Shown here: piece after piece, positions 1 through 12,950 of the stretch
How the letters are laid out: the number at the start of each line of letters is the position of its first letter
Numbering within the stretch: position 1 is the stretch's first letter
Origin: Nymphaea colorata
Lineage: Eukaryota > Streptophyta > Magnoliopsida > Nymphaeales > Nymphaeaceae
Length of the DNA: 64,000 nt
NCBI RefSeq assembly: GCF_008831285.2
Contig: NC_045142.1
Location: 6,994,608-7,058,607, forward strand
Direction: 5' to 3'
The notes under the pieces: generated by a model
Seen by the model: the letters and a program-made list of their open reading frames with translations, nothing else
Told to the model about the DNA's origin: nothing
The model's database searches: none
Made by a program: the position numbers and the translations under genes

Positions 1-2
1 AA

Positions 3-638
3 TCAGTTCCATCCACGAGAGAGGGGGTCCCAATGAAGGATAACATTGGATTGCGAGGAGTGAGACAAAATGATACCAACCTCCTTAGAGGGGTTACAAT
101 AGCAAAATTTGAGTTGCGACTTCAGCCTGCTTATACTCTGAAAATCTAGTTGCCGTTGAGTTTGATCGCGAATCATCTGCCACATGACTTTAATCCACTG
201 CATATTGTTAGAAAGAACCTGTACATTCTGCCCCTCAATCTGCACTATGGATAATAGATGTTCTAAGCAATAAGTTTCATGGAGTGAAGACTGTGAGTTC
301 AATATGAACAGGAAACCTGAAAGTGCTTCTTTGTGTCGAATCTGTCTTCTAGTAGATATTAGCGCCCCAACCTTGACATGGTCCTCAACTTTTAGGGTAG
401 CTATTTGGATAAGAAACTCATAGTTTTCTTTGAGAAGATTCAGGCCAGGGACAAAGTTGGTTTTCACCCAAAGGGAGATCTCCCTCCTTTGATCTTGGGG
501 CCAGTAAAAAGATTGGTAAACTAGGCAGCATTCCTTCCCGATTTTGTCAAAATTTTGTTGTGGGCAAATGGGGCGGTCATCGAAAACTATTGAATTTCTC
601 TTGACCCAAACTTTCCAGATCAAACCATTCAAATTCAA
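3..638 (-). pseudogene. decayed retroelement-like coding fragment
   Basis: An open frame of about 211 codons runs on the minus strand to a TGA at 3-5. Its start is only a TTG right after an in-frame TAG, so it is not a normal gene start. The N-terminal part (LIWKVWVKRNSIVFDDRP) resembles the Trp/Arg/Asn-rich tail that follows the reverse transcriptase of plant LINE ORF2 proteins. The rest could be a degenerate RNase H-like segment (…EALSGFLFILNS…), but no catalytic acidic set can be assigned. No poly-A tail, LTR or target duplication is visible. I read it as the 3' coding end of an old non-LTR element; a chance ORF is possible. Confidence 0.4.
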
Positions 639-640
639 CT

Positions 641-1268
641 AAACCACGAGTGAAAGCATTTGCAACCAGTATCGGAGCTACTTGTTGGTTGGGGTGGGCC
701 ATTGCCCACGCCAGTCCATCAAAAAATTCTTTATAATATGTTAACCTTACATTGTTATAACTTTAAATTTATATGCAACGCCCACATCAAAGTTGTGTCA
801 CCTATGCAAATGCCCCATTGATGAAAAATCTTAATGTTTGCAACTGAGTCCAGAGTGAGTATGGACATTCAAATGTTTGCTAGGCTAACTATCTCCAAAC
901 TGGGACCAACCAAAGTCAGTGTTGACTACTGACCTGCAAATGAACCCTAGGGTTTAGGTCAAAGGTGACGCTTACCAGAGCCCAAACAAGAATTACATGA
1001 GTCAACGAGGTAAAGCTATGTACCAGCTGCAGCCAAGGTGAGCCGAGGGCTAGCGTTGAATGGGAGACCTAGCCCGAGCCCAGACCGAGACCAAAGGGCC
1101 GATGGCGGGGGTACCCGATGGGACCATGGTCTAACGACGGGCGAGTTGGAGCCCACTGGCCACCGTCACCGTCACCGTCACCGTCACGCTCACACATGTA
1201 TGGCAAGCGGAGGCTAACTGTCCCCGTTAGATCGGACGGCGCAGCGTTATCCTCAATCGAAACCGAAT
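641..1268 (+). promoter_or_regulatory. intergenic region and promoter of the NOT4-like gene
   Basis: Non-coding. It holds three AGCCCA motifs (TGGGCT on the other strand: 979-984, 1077-1082, 1150-1155), matching the plant site II element bound by TCP factors. A palindromic telo-box pair (AACCCTAGGGTT) lies at 943-954, and another TAGGGTTT is at 1427-1434 in the leader. Site II plus telo-box is a known signature of plant growth- and translation-associated promoters. A four-copy ACCGTC repeat lies at 1162-1185. Function is inferred from motifs only. Confidence 0.5.
1162..1185 (+). repeat. (ACCGTC)4 hexanucleotide repeat in promoter
   Basis: Four perfect tandem ACCGTC units sit about 85-105 bases upstream of the TATA-like box. 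On the minus strand they give several TGACGG sequences carrying the TGACG core of TGA-type bZIP sites at 6-base spacing. Confidence 0.9.
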
Positions 1269-1276
1269 TATTTAAA
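1269..1276 (+). promoter_or_regulatory. TATA-like box of the NOT4-like gene
   Basis: TATTTAAA is followed by a GA-rich leader with many GAGA runs (about 1281-1395), a common plant 5' UTR texture. Transcription start is expected about 25-35 bases downstream. Confidence 0.55.
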
Positions 1277-1299
1277 ACCACAGAGACAGAGAGGGAGGG

Positions 1300-2616
1300 A
1301 CAGAGAGAAAGAGAGTGGAGACAGAGAGAGGTAATAAACGGACGGAAAAAGAGAGGAGAGAGAAAGAACGAACTAGAGAGAGAGAGAGAGGAAAAATCGA
1401 GCGAGTTTCCATTTCCCGGCGATATCTAGGGTTTCCCGGCATCCCGATCCTCGACTTTCGGCGTCCGATCTATTAAATGTACGGGGCTTCGAGTTCTCCT
1501 TCCTTCTCCTTGTCTTGCCTTTTCTTTTGGGGAAAATTCTCCATAGTTTGTTTTCTCTTTTACCCGATTCTTCTGCTGCCTGGTTTTTTATTTATTTTTT
1601 TCTTTTCCACACATTTATTGTTGAGGTTCTCGTTGTATTGAATCAGATTGGTTTTGTTTCATATTCTAGTGTGCATGCTTGATGGTTTGTGCCGATTAGG
1701 GTTTCTAATTTGTTGTCGGGTCGTCCGGATCTATGCTGATTGATTGATGAGTATGAGTACTCTTTAGGGGATTTATTGTGCTTAATTTTTTTGGGAATAT
1801 GTGTACGGCTTGCGTGAGATTGTGCCTTTTTCTTTTTCTTTCGCACCGCCTTTGTTTTTGTCTGTCGGTGTGTTTTTTCTGGGGTTCGAATTTGACTTAC
1901 CATTTGCGGTGGGTTTGCTTTCGATTTTGTTAAATTGGGGTGAACATGTCTGGTTGTATCCTTGAAGGTTCCTGATGTGTCCCTTTCTCTTTTCTTTTTC
2001 AGTTGGTTAACTTAGGTGTGGGTTTGACCCATTGTTCGTGATTGTGTGGTTTCTTGAATTAGGGGTTTTAGGTTTCGAATGAAGCATAAAGATGGATATG
2101 CTTTCTTGAAGTGGTGGTTGCTTACGTTGTTCTTTGTGCATCTGAACTGAGATTTTAGTTTTGTGCACTAGAATCATATTCTCTGTCCACTTTTGTTGTT
2201 CTTCTTCCTCGTTGCGATCTATTTATCATGTGGTGCTGCAGTGTGGTACACATTTTTGATATTTGTCATATTATTCTTGTATTCAATTCAGCATGTAAAC
2301 TTGGTTCGTTAAGACTATTATCATTGTACTTCTCTTTCTAATGACTCGCCTTGCATTATTTGGACATCAGTTATGGTTTTCTTTGAATGTTATGCACCTG
2401 AATAGTTGGATAACAACTTCCTATGCTCCTGAATCATCTGGTTATGGAATGATGCTTTTGATATATTTCTTCCCTGGATCAGCCATTGTTTGCTTTATTT
2501 ATGATAAATAGGCTGTCTGTTTGCATTTCGATAGCCTGATTTGAAGTAGTGCTTAAAGATAGCAATAGGGTTAGACATCTTTTCGTGTTTACTCAACTTG
2601 CTGATCTGTCCTTCAG
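1300..2616 (+). other. 5' UTR and leader intron of the NOT4-like gene
   Basis: A GA-rich leader (about 1300-1440) is followed by T-rich, intron-like DNA. The sequence ctgatctgtccttcag, ending at 2616, is a good 3' splice site 7 bases before the ATG at 2624, so a leader intron of roughly 1.1-1.3 kb is likely. Its donor is unresolved (GTAATA near 1331 and GTACGG near 1479 are candidates). Leader introns of this size often raise expression in plants. Confidence 0.5.
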
Positions 2617-2623
2617 GACCACC

Positions 2624-5600
2624 ATGAGTGAAGAGGGAGAACGATTGTGCCCCTTGTGCACAGAGGAGATGGACATGACCGATCAGCAGCTTAAGCCGTG
2701 TAAATGCGGCTATGAGGTCTGAATGTTTATCATCAATTCTGATATTGTATAATGTATATGTTGACAATGACAATTTCAGCCACTTTCTAACCTTTGAACT
2801 TGTTCGTTTATGACAACAACCAGCTTGTGTCTCTTTTCTATGTGTTCTAATGCTCCAATTTGATTTCTCTATTTCTTTTTATGAACTTGATAAAATTGAA
2901 TACATTATCGATTGCAGTATCTATATCCATGTGAAATTTTAGATGCTGTCATCATGCTATAAAGTATGAACCAATATTTCTTGTCTGGTTGTTTTTATAA
3001 CTTATCTTTGGCATGTAAGTTTTTACTTTTGACCTAATCTTGTTTATGTAAGATTTCGTTTACCACCTTCTAGGTATGTATTTTTAGCTTTACATGTCTA
3101 TTTATGTTTTCCAAGTGAGTTTTTAATTGGCTAATTGATGAAGTCTCTAAGTGGAACTTTGCTGGTCCTTGTAATTGTTTTTCTCACTTCTCTTGGTTAT
3201 GCATTTGACATTTTATTGAGAAATGTCAGGTTTATCCTTAATATCCTTAATATCCTTGCCCTTTATTTGTTTTTAACAACAGATATGCGTTTGGTGTTGG
3301 AACCATATCATGGATATGGCAGAGAAGGATGAAAGTGAAGGGAGATGTCCTGCTTGTCGAACACCTTATGACAAGGAGAAAATTGTTGGAGCGACTGTCA
3401 ACTGTGAAAGGTATATCCTGAATATGGCAGAAAATTATGTGTCTTTACATGCCTTACTTTGATCCTTTGTCTTTTCTCCTGTGCTTGGTATAGTTGATGG
3501 CTAGGAAGGAAGAATTTTCCTGCTAATGGTTCTTTGTAGCTTTAACTTTCAAAAACTTTGTCATGTCTGCATGATTCAGATGGTCTGGCCTTTTCTCCTC
3601 TACTGGATACTATTGATACTTAGTAGGAGTGGGACAAACTTTATGCAGCTGCCAGTTATAGTAATTTTTTTTCCTTTTCAAATGTTGCTTGTGATAGACT
3701 AATAGCGTGTAACTTTTGATCTTGCCTCGTGTTTGATCAGGTTGGCGGAGATGAATTGTGATAGAAGACAGAAAATGCAGAAGTCAAAGACTAAAGCATC
3801 TGAAGGCCGTAAACATCTTAGCAATGTTCGAGTGATTCAGAGAAACCTGGTGTATGTTGTTGGAATACCTCCTAATTTGGCAGATGAAGAGGTATATGTA
3901 CAAACTGACCTAGTGTTTTTTTCTTTATCCTATTGTTCAATAGCCTGTGGCTCATCTGGAGTCCCAAGTGCGCTGTTTAAGGTAGATTTTCTGGAGGTGA
4001 TCAGTGACACAGATATTATCATGATGTTGATGGATTTTATCAATTTGTCCAGGTTCTTGAGAGGAAAGAATATTTTGGTCAGTATGGGAAGGTTCTGAAG
4101 GTGTCTATTTCTCGAACTTCAGCTGGTGTTCCACATACTACTAACAATACTTTTAGTGTGTAAGTTGGTTTAGCATTATTGTGCGTCAATTCTAGTTTTT
4201 GTTGTAATTTTGCTGTCATGGGTGCTGCTTGGTGGATTAATTTGGAATCAAAATCTGAACCGAGGGAATCCATTGTCATTTCATTTCCTTTTTAATTTGT
4301 TCAAGCAGCATTGCCTCTTTTATTTTCTGTATTTGTCCTTTGATTGATGGTGTTACCAAGTTCTTTTTGATTTTTTTGTCTTCTAGATATATTACTTATA
4401 CAAAAGAAGAGGAGGCAGTTCGATGTATTCAAGCAGTAAATGGTTTTGTGTTAGAAGGAAGGCCTTTGAGGTGAACTACGCCCTCTTCATTATTTTGACC
4501 TTTAAAATGATTGGACAGAAAATGGTTTAAACGAGACATCTAATTGCTTTCTTGAATACATAATGCTTGCTTTACAGGGCACATTATGGAACTACAAAAT
4601 ATTGCCATGCATGGCTAAAGAACATGGTACGTCATGGTTGTAATTTGGAAGTCTTTGTTTCATGATTGTTAGACTGTGTTTCACTTATTCAAAGCATATT
4701 ATTCTTTCCCTTCCAGCCATGTAGCAATCCAGAATGTTTGTATTTGCATGATGTTGGAACTCAGGAAGATAGCTTTACAAAAGATGAGGTTATATCACCT
4801 TGCATCAGGTACAATGAATTTTATCCGTCTGTTTGATTGTTTCTGGCATGTCATTTTTCACAACATTCTCAATGCACAACGTAATGGTTAGAAACTGCAT
4901 AAATGCTGGATAATTTTTGAGCCATCTGAACAGAAAAATGTGTTTTGGGACTGTTTTTGTTCTTTATATTATAAACTTGCCAAAACTCATTGGGCTTTCA
5001 TGGGCTTGCCTGTTCGAGTTGGCTTGAGACCATAAAAAAGAGAGGGTGACCAAAAATTAAGCTATCTCAGCCTGATTGGTAATCAAGCCTCTTGGCCCTG
5101 GCCTGGTAACAAAATTCAACAGGCAGATGCTGGTGAAGCGGCGCAGCTCTAGCCTACTAAGGGCTGGGCCTGCATTTTTTCTGAACTTTCTATTGAAATG
5201 CATGGCTGCTTCGCCAACACCATATAAACTGATGCCTAAGTGCTTAACTTTAGAATGTGTAGAACTGTTGCACATTATAGATTTCATGTTTTACGATCAC
5301 AAATATTAATTTCTCTTGTTATACTCCCGTAGTTGTTTGCTTTGCCCTTTCCAAGTGTTTGCTTGATTTCTTCGGCATACATGTTTGATTCATTCTCTGT
5401 TTTGGCTGGAATGCGACTCTAGATATGATTTGTCATGCTGACATGTTAAGTTAGAAATACCAGGTTCTGCATCATTTCAGTTTGATACTTTGATTGAATG
5501 TTAAAAGATAATGTCAGAACTATTTGTATCACTAGAGGTTTTCATTATGTGTTTTTTATGTAAGCGCGTGTGAAAGTAGAAGCCTAGATTATTTTGTAGG

Positions 5601-8600
5601 GCTATGTTTATTGTCTAAATGTTTTAATTGATCTCAGCCATGTTGTAAATAGCATTGAGGCAAAGTGAAAAAACATAAGCACGGAGTGACTAAACCATAA
5701 GCATCATAAGTTGCTCTTTCACCATAAGAACAAAATATTAACTAGTTGTAAATAGCATTGTGCGATGAACAAAATATTAACTAGTGACGTCAAATAAATG
5801 TCATGGCATTCCTCGATCATCATATATATTTCTCAAAAATTTTCCACTAAGGGAATGGAATTTTTCTATTGTCAGAACTGTAAACAATATGTGAATAATG
5901 ATTCAAAATATGTACCTGCTTGAACAAACTGTTTGACATAAATAGTATGCATGTAATGCATCCGAAATTTCTGCACTTAGAAATATATGAATGAACATGA
6001 AAACATATAATAGTTATTCAACACTCAATTATGTGTACAATTGTATGGTAAAAAAATTCAGAAAATTACTGAACTCATAGGTCATCTAGATATAGATACT
6101 TATGGTCCCAGCATAAAACACGATAAATGAAACCTAAAAAGTAATGAAACATATTTAGTTATTCAACCATTGAACATATAATTGTTATATACACACTTTT
6201 AGACACGCATATGCAGTGCATGCACACCCTGCACACATAAATAGACAAAAATATATTCCATCTCAACAGAGAAAAAGAACAATGACTCATGAAAACACAA
6301 ATGACGGAATACAAAGCAAGAAGAAGAATATAAACATAAGAGAGAACTGAAATCGAAAAAGAAAGGAAGAGGATGAGGAGCAAGGAAGAAAGAAACAGAG
6401 GAGGAGGAAAGGAAATAACAAATAAGAAGAAAGCAGAAGAAAGGGGAAAATGACTAAGATGAATACGTGGAAAGCGAAAAAGGGAAGAGAAGAAGAAGAA
6501 GCAGAAGGAAGATGGAAGACAAGTGTAATGAGAAAAAAAGGAAGGAAATGTTGCCAGAGCTTGTGGAGCTTGCCAGAAATCACCAGAAGTCCTGGTGTGG
6601 ATGAATACTATAGGGTAGTGGAAAGTGCCTAATGGGTCGCCTCATCCCTTTAACAGTTTAACTACATTTATTTATTTATTCAGCATTAGGATGGTCAAAT
6701 GAGGGCTCTGACCTTGAAGCCCTTGTTTGGTCATCAATCATCATAGGAGCTGGGTGCATCTAATCTGGTGTGCTTTGAGGGAGGTGATGCCTTATGGCGC
6801 ACGAGATCTGTGCTCCCTATCTTTAACCCTTCAGGCCTGCAACTTCTCTCAAGGCAACTCAGGGTGCAAAATTAACAACAGTGATTCTCAACTTGCTGGG
6901 TTGGGGAACCAAATCTCCTAATTGCAATCTATAAGTTGATGATAGTTTTTATTTTTTGTGAACTTTTAAAGCAATATTCTATTTGTTAAATTGCTTTTTA
7001 GTTGCTTCTATTTGAGGTTCTTTTCAAAATATAATTTTGAATGGAACATGGAATGTTGAGGTGAGTTTTCTGTCAAAATGTTGTGCTTCAGTAAAACATG
7101 TGATGAGGCCCTTGTAGGTTTGTCAAGAATTGTGGATTTTGATGGTTATCAATTAGATATTTATTATAAGGTTCATTTTAAAAGTATGGTTCCTACTAAT
7201 AGTCTTCTTGCAAAGTTATTATCCATACGTGGTTTTCTGGTTCAATGGTTGGATGCTTTGAAGCCTCCTCAAGATATTAGAAATTACAGGGCCCTTAAAT
7301 TGCATTTCTCTTGAGGAAGATGCAATACCACTGTCAGGTGATTTGTTGTAATTAATTGTGTGCTTATAGATGTATTTTTCTTATTTATTTATTGTCTTAT
7401 ATTTCATTTTCCTGGACATCAGTTTTGAGAAACAATGAATGACATTCTATGTATGGGGAGGCTTTAATTGACCCACCCCATTTGAACAAATGCTTCTGTT
7501 TTTTGCTGACTTCACCTTTGTCAGTAAAGGACTAAAGTCCTACAGATACCTAGTGCATCCAATCATTTGCAACGGCGTTCAGGAAATGTCTTGCCACCTC
7601 CAGCTGATGAATTGTGTAATAATGGCATTCCTATTTCAGGGAAAGTGTTGCCCAAGGCACTAGCTTCTGTAAGTCATTCTTTTCACCCTTATTAGGTTTT
7701 CAAATGATAGGGCATTTTGACACATTGATTCTGTTGTATTGGAAACGTTACTGTATTCATGTTTGGCAGGTTGTACCTTGAGCCCTAATGAACATTCTTC
7801 TTCTTGCAGAATCCTTTAAACCATATAACTTCTCCTCCTAATGGTAACCCAGGAAAATCAAGTGCCCTTCCTGCAGCAGCTTCCTGGTATATAGATCAAT
7901 TTGGAGTCATTTCCTTCATAACTATTTTATCTGTTGTTAAGATTTGAATCTGTTGGCCACAGGGGTTTGCGTGCTGCAAATGGCAAAACCGCATCTCCAA
8001 ATAGTGTTCCTTCACAGGGATCTGGTGCACATAAACAAGGGTTATGTAATGGTTCAATTATTTCTCCCCCTGCAGTCTCATCTTCTGCATGTGTCAGTGA
8101 TGAGTTTGCTACAAATTTGGATAGTGGTTCCCTGCGACTAACAGCTAAGAACAATGGAAGAAGTGCCACAAATGTTCCCAGAGAGGTGCCAATAGATTCT
8201 GCAGTTGCTACTGCTTCTAGTCAGGTGCCATCTGTAGCTGCTTCTGTGAATATAGATAGCAGAGGCATCACAGCATCTGCAGAGCGTGAGGATTCATCTA
8301 GCTTGTTACTTGGCAGAGCTGCTGATGGAGCTTCTTCATTCAATGTAGTTCCACCAAGTTTATGCTATGCATCATCATCGTCAAGCTCTAATTTCCACCT
8401 TGGCAATGGTCAAGTGAGTGGTGGTAAAGGGTATGACACAAACTTTGACAAACGTCCGGTCCTTGAAGATGAGACGTCTTCTGATTCAACCCATATTAAT
8501 TGTAAGCATGAACATGATGAACCTTTGGCATATCAGACTTCAATGGAAGCTGCTGAGATGCCTGAGCGTGGAACTGGCCAAAAGGAAATGGATTGCAGTA

Positions 8601-11600
8601 GAGATTGGGAAGTGGGAACACTGGCAGATGCTGCAAGGGATAAACATTTGTCACCTGATAATAATCTGGGAGCCCAACATCTAGAATCTTCTGAGGGTCT
8701 GATAAGGCATCAGTCATCCAGTCCTCCCACGATATCAGAACACAATGTGTCTCCTTCTATGCAACATAATGATGCTGCTGGTGTGGGTGATTGGTACAGC
8801 TTGGCTGGTAAGGCAGTTTCTGATTTTCATGGTCTTAGTGGGTCATTCAACCATGAGCATAATTTTGCTCCACTGTCCTGTACATTGAGCAATTCTATGG
8901 CGCAAGACAATTTGAAGAACTTTTGCAGCCCTTCTGATGGATGTGGTTTGTCTAGTGATCATTTTGATCCTGGCAGTAAGGTTGAACATGCTAGGCTTTT
9001 GAAAGGGCTTGAAAGTGACATTTTTTCAGTAGATAACAGTGATTATTTAGCAGAACCTGGAGAAAGCAGTATCATTTCAAACATCTTGTCCATGAACCTT
9101 GATGGTGCCGATGATCCTCTAACCTCTGTAGAAAGTATTACAAAGTTGTGGTCAAGTGAAAGTTGTAAGTCCTTAGTTAAACCTACTGCTGTAAGGAAGC
9201 CAATAAACAGCAATCAGTCTCGGTTCTCATTTGCACGGCAGGAAGAATATGCAGGGCAGACTGGATATAGTGTGCCCAACAGAAGTCATGCACAGAAAAG
9301 CTTTATTATGGCAGACGCTGGGGAAGTAAGAGATCCAAGTCTGCTTAATCAAGCAAGTATTTTTCCAACTAATGATCGTGTGTTTCTTCCTTCAAATAGG
9401 ACTGGTAAGTTTCAAAGATTTCAACGTGTTTGGGTTTCTGTATACTTTAGCCAAAATGGTTTTAGAGAAAATTTCGATTCTGTTGTACAGATATTTAAGG
9501 AGCTACAATAGGAATAATAGAATAAGATCAAGAAAATTAATAATATTAATTATTTTTAGCATTCTTTTTCAAAAATTTTGATTTTATTAGCATGCAGAGA
9601 TAAGATGTCTGAAAATTTTGACAATTTTTCTTTTTAAAAAAATACACATGATTTAATAGGCTGCTAAAGAAGATTTGGTTCTCATGTTTAAAAGGGAATT
9701 TCATATTCAAAGGTAACATGACCTCTTCAAAAGGGTCACCGCATCCGAGTTGACACAACTCTGGTGTAAGTGCACAACAGGCCACTTGCTTTCTTTTTCA
9801 TTGAATCATTAATAAAATCATAGCTTATGGACAATCTTATTTCTATTGTTTGTGGACAATTATATATATATATGTGTGTGTGTGTTTATATATTATGTGT
9901 CTGTGTGTGTGTGTGTCTATGTGTTTCCTTGCTACACCTGCACCATTTTTTTTTTCCAAAAATGCTGCAGATATAGATTCAAAGTCAAAACTGTTAAGGA
10001 CATGAAAAAATTAGAGGGAGAGAATAATCAAGTAGTAAACCAGTTAAAAACCAGTAGTTATCATGTTATGCTAAACAGGTTGAGTTGGATCGTGTGCAGG
10101 CCTTCAATCATTTGAAAATTTTACTAGTGAAGGGCTATCCAAAGCCTGTCTCCAGATACGGACCAATTTCAAGACCCAGTCGTCAAGAGCCAATCTGTGT
10201 TTGGGCCCACTAAAAATTTAATTAAGCATGACCTTCACTTAAAGCACGACCTAACTAATAGTTTGGATTCATTTGCAAAGATAACCAAAAAAATCCATTT
10301 AAGACTAGAAAGATAAGAAAAATACAAGAAGAGCCTGTAAGATGCTTATTTGTATCTGAAAGAATGTTAAAGGTCAATTGGTAGCTAGCCTCTTTAAGTT
10401 CTGACACAGAAATATATTTTGTATATCAAAGAGTATTTTGTTTAAATAAACTTCTCTTAGTATTTGCTTACCTTGAAGAGTTTAAAAGTTAAAACAATAC
10501 CGTGTGCATTTTAAACAAATTCATGATTATTCAACTCATCAAAAAGTTGTTGCAGCATACACTGTTTTTAAGACAACAGTCTTTTATCCACACACGATTG
10601 TTAGGGTTCAGCCTTAACAGTAAAACATTCTGGATTGAGCTCAGTCCAGGTGTTCTGGGGCTGGCTGTTCGATAGCAAGCTCAGACAGGATTGGCCTGAG
10701 ATTAGCACATGTGCTGCTCTAACTACTACATCTGTGTTCAAAATTTTAAAAAGAAACAGCCTATAATAGAGATATTAAGATCATTCAGGGAATATACTTT
10801 GATGTTGTGCCAACTGTTTAAAAGCTACAAGCAAACAGATAAATATCTTCTTGGCTAAAGTAGGGAACGAATGTGTGCATTACACTCTTCGGGGTAACCA
10901 ATTCACCATTGCTTTCCCAGATTGAGCAGTACCTATGGTCCACTACAAACACTTCGTATCCAGCATAGTCATAAATATCGGGGTACATTAAGAATATTAA
11001 TTTCAAATGCTTTTTATTGGTAAAATTTGCGTTATTTTTAAAATGCACCAAACAAATATTTCTTACACCTTTTTGTGATGTTTTTCTTTTATGGAACAAG
11101 TGCTTTTTCAAATGTATTTTTAGCGTAGTTTCCATTTTTTTTGTTTCTTTAAAAAATTTAATTCTGTTTAAAAATCTTTGTCAATACGTTTGTACTTTGT
11201 AAGGAAATTTTAGTTATTTTTTATGTATTTCTGTTCTCTTGAACTCCAAGCGTTTCATGATAAAAGCAATTTTGTTTAAAAATATCTGATAAAAATCTTG
11301 CCTTTAAATTCTAGAGAAGGATTTTGTGACCATGATACCATGGTATTCAGTTTTCCTTGTTTCTGCTTTTAGTTGTGGCTGAAGATCATGATATTTAGGA
11401 AGTAACTCTTACAGTAATAAGTTTGGCACGGTTGCCATCACACACGCTCGAACCATTTCCGTATCAAGGAGTTGTGACTATGCCAATATGTTAAATTCTT
11501 CTGTTTTACATCGTGTCTAACAGAATGCTTTTCAAAAGCAGCATCAAGGGCTCCTGTTTCAGCTCCTCCTGGATTTGTAATGCCAACCAGACCACCACCT

Positions 11601-12320
11601 CCAGGATTTTCTTCAGTGGAGAGAATGGATCCACCTGGCTTTTCATCTCATGATCTCATGGAACGAGCTTTCAACTTTACATCCTCTAGTCAGTACCACT
11701 CCATCAATTGTTAAAAATGATAGCATTTGCTTATTAGTACCCCAAATTGACCTTAGTACCTCCTATTTACAGGATCAGGAAGTCAGCAGCTGGATAATGG
11801 CAAAGTGCAGAGTCAATACCAGATACCAGTTAATATGGATGCTCCAGCCTCCATTGATGTAGAATTGATTGATCCTGCGATAATGGCTGTTGGAAAGGGG
11901 AAACTTCCAATGGAGTTTCATCATTCAGGCTTGGATTTAAGAACTCAATGTGCTCTGCAGTCTGGCACTTTTGACGTTGATCCAAGGATCCAGTTGTTGA
12001 TGAAAAGGCCCTCTCCAGCTACCCAGAACTTGGGATTTTCAGAGCCCGTTGGCAATGGCTTTTCCCATCTCATAGATTCACTAAGCAACAATCTCTCTAT
12101 GTTTGTGCCAACATCCTATCAGCAATCTATAAGGGCTTCCCACTTTGGTAGTGGTGAGCAGGAGAGTTGGTCTGGGATCCAAGGTAACAGCGGTGTCAGC
12201 TTGCTGGAGGCTGCAGAGAGCCGAAGATTTGGCTTTGATAATCACTTCCCTGCTTATGATGATCTTAGATTTCGGACACCTAGCTCTGGTGATATCTACC
12301 ACAGAGCATTTGAGAAGTAA
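2624..12320 (+). CDS. NOT4: NOT4-like RING/RRM/C3H E3 ubiquitin ligase (CCR4-NOT subunit 4 family)
   Basis: Exons: 2624-2716, 3283-3410, 3741-3891, 4053-4159, 4387-4470, 4578-4626, 4717-4808, 7530-7668, 7810-7886, 7963-9404, 11524-11688, 11773-12320; all introns GT-AG; 3075 nt, 1024 aa. Residues 9-56 form the Cys-only (C4C4) RING of NOT4 proteins: C9, C12, C26, C28, C33, C36, C53, C56. An RRM follows (about 109-190; VYVVGI and VYITYTKEE strands), then a C3H finger (C197, C206, C211, H215). From about 216 on it is a long Ser-rich, probably disordered tail, mostly one 1442-base exon, with a conserved-looking end (APPGFVMPTRPPPPGF). NOT4 proteins are E3 ligases linked to CCR4-NOT mRNA deadenylation and co-translational quality control. 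The ATG at 2624 (accaccATGAG) is the first in its exon. The gene is complete; the exon 7/8 junction is the least certain, chosen because AG|GACTAA keeps the frame. Confidence 0.93.
4809..7529 (+). other. large intron (2.7 kb) of the NOT4-like gene
   Basis: No coding sequence is supported here. It contains local duplications (GTTGTAAATAGCATTG at 5642-5657 and 5745-5760; AACAAAATATTAACTAGT at 5729-5746 and 5768-5785) and a purine-rich stretch at about 6290-6545 that creates spurious ORFs on both strands. The 3' splice site region has two AGs (7524 and 7529); only the second keeps the frame. Confidence 0.7.
9405..11523 (+). other. large intron (2.1 kb) of the NOT4-like gene
   Basis: This AT-rich intron begins GTAAGT and ends TCTAACAG. 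It has a (TA)n(TG)n microsatellite (9861-9885, continued 9903-9916) and non-coding debris at about 10120-11400. The exon 10 frame stays open for about 100 bases past the donor, but that extension has no protein-like composition. Confidence 0.7.
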
Positions 12321-12950
12321 TGAGCATTGGATTCCGAAATAACAGAACTCCACCCTGCAATGCTGTAAGAATGGATTTGAGCAGCATCTGGATGAACTAC
12401 ATCTCCTGAGGGTTGATAGATGTGTCTACATGTCTATCATCGCTCCCTCCTAACATTTGCAGTAAGGCACCACAGTTTCTCTCCGATGGTTGAATCTTTT
12501 TTATTTGATTTGCTCATGGAGTGTTTATTTGGTAAATTTCAGGGTTATTTTTCTGGCGCGGACTTGTCTGCCTATTTTGTCTACGTGGTGAGATTGCATA
12601 GTCAGTGGCGAGCTACAATGTGGGGAGATCTCCAAATGATTTGTGTCTGCCTATCTGGAAATACATTTTGCCTGCCCAGGTAATATGTTCGATGTGCAGA
12701 GACTGGGTTCATTTTTTTATGTACAGATATTTTTCTTGTTTGTTTACTAGATTGTTGGCCTTCGAATGCCTTGTAAGCTAGAAAGGCGATGATGAAGTCC
12801 TTACTAGTGATTTAGCATCTGCAAAGTTCAAGCATCATGAATATTACTACATCATTTGCAGTTATTACAAAGATATGTTAGACGTTTTGTATCCTTTTCT
12901 CTCTTTGTTATTTTCTGTGAAAACTAAGCCAACATTTTCGTGCATTTAAT
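12321..12950 (+). other. probable 3' UTR of the NOT4-like gene
   Basis: Sequence after the TAA at 12318-12320 is T-rich with several T(G)-rich and AT-rich stretches and no convincing ORF. No classic AATAAA lies at a clear cleavage position, so the end is estimated. Confidence 0.4.

Noticed and set aside
6159-6632. ORFs of 60-98 codons in a NOT4-like intron
   Set aside because: They come from a purine-rich stretch in an intron and have low-complexity Ser/Phe/Leu or Lys/Glu composition.
9405-9511. Extension of NOT4-like exon 10 past 9404
   Set aside because: The frame stays open, but GTAAGT at 9405 is a strong donor and exon 11 continues the Pro-rich domain in frame.
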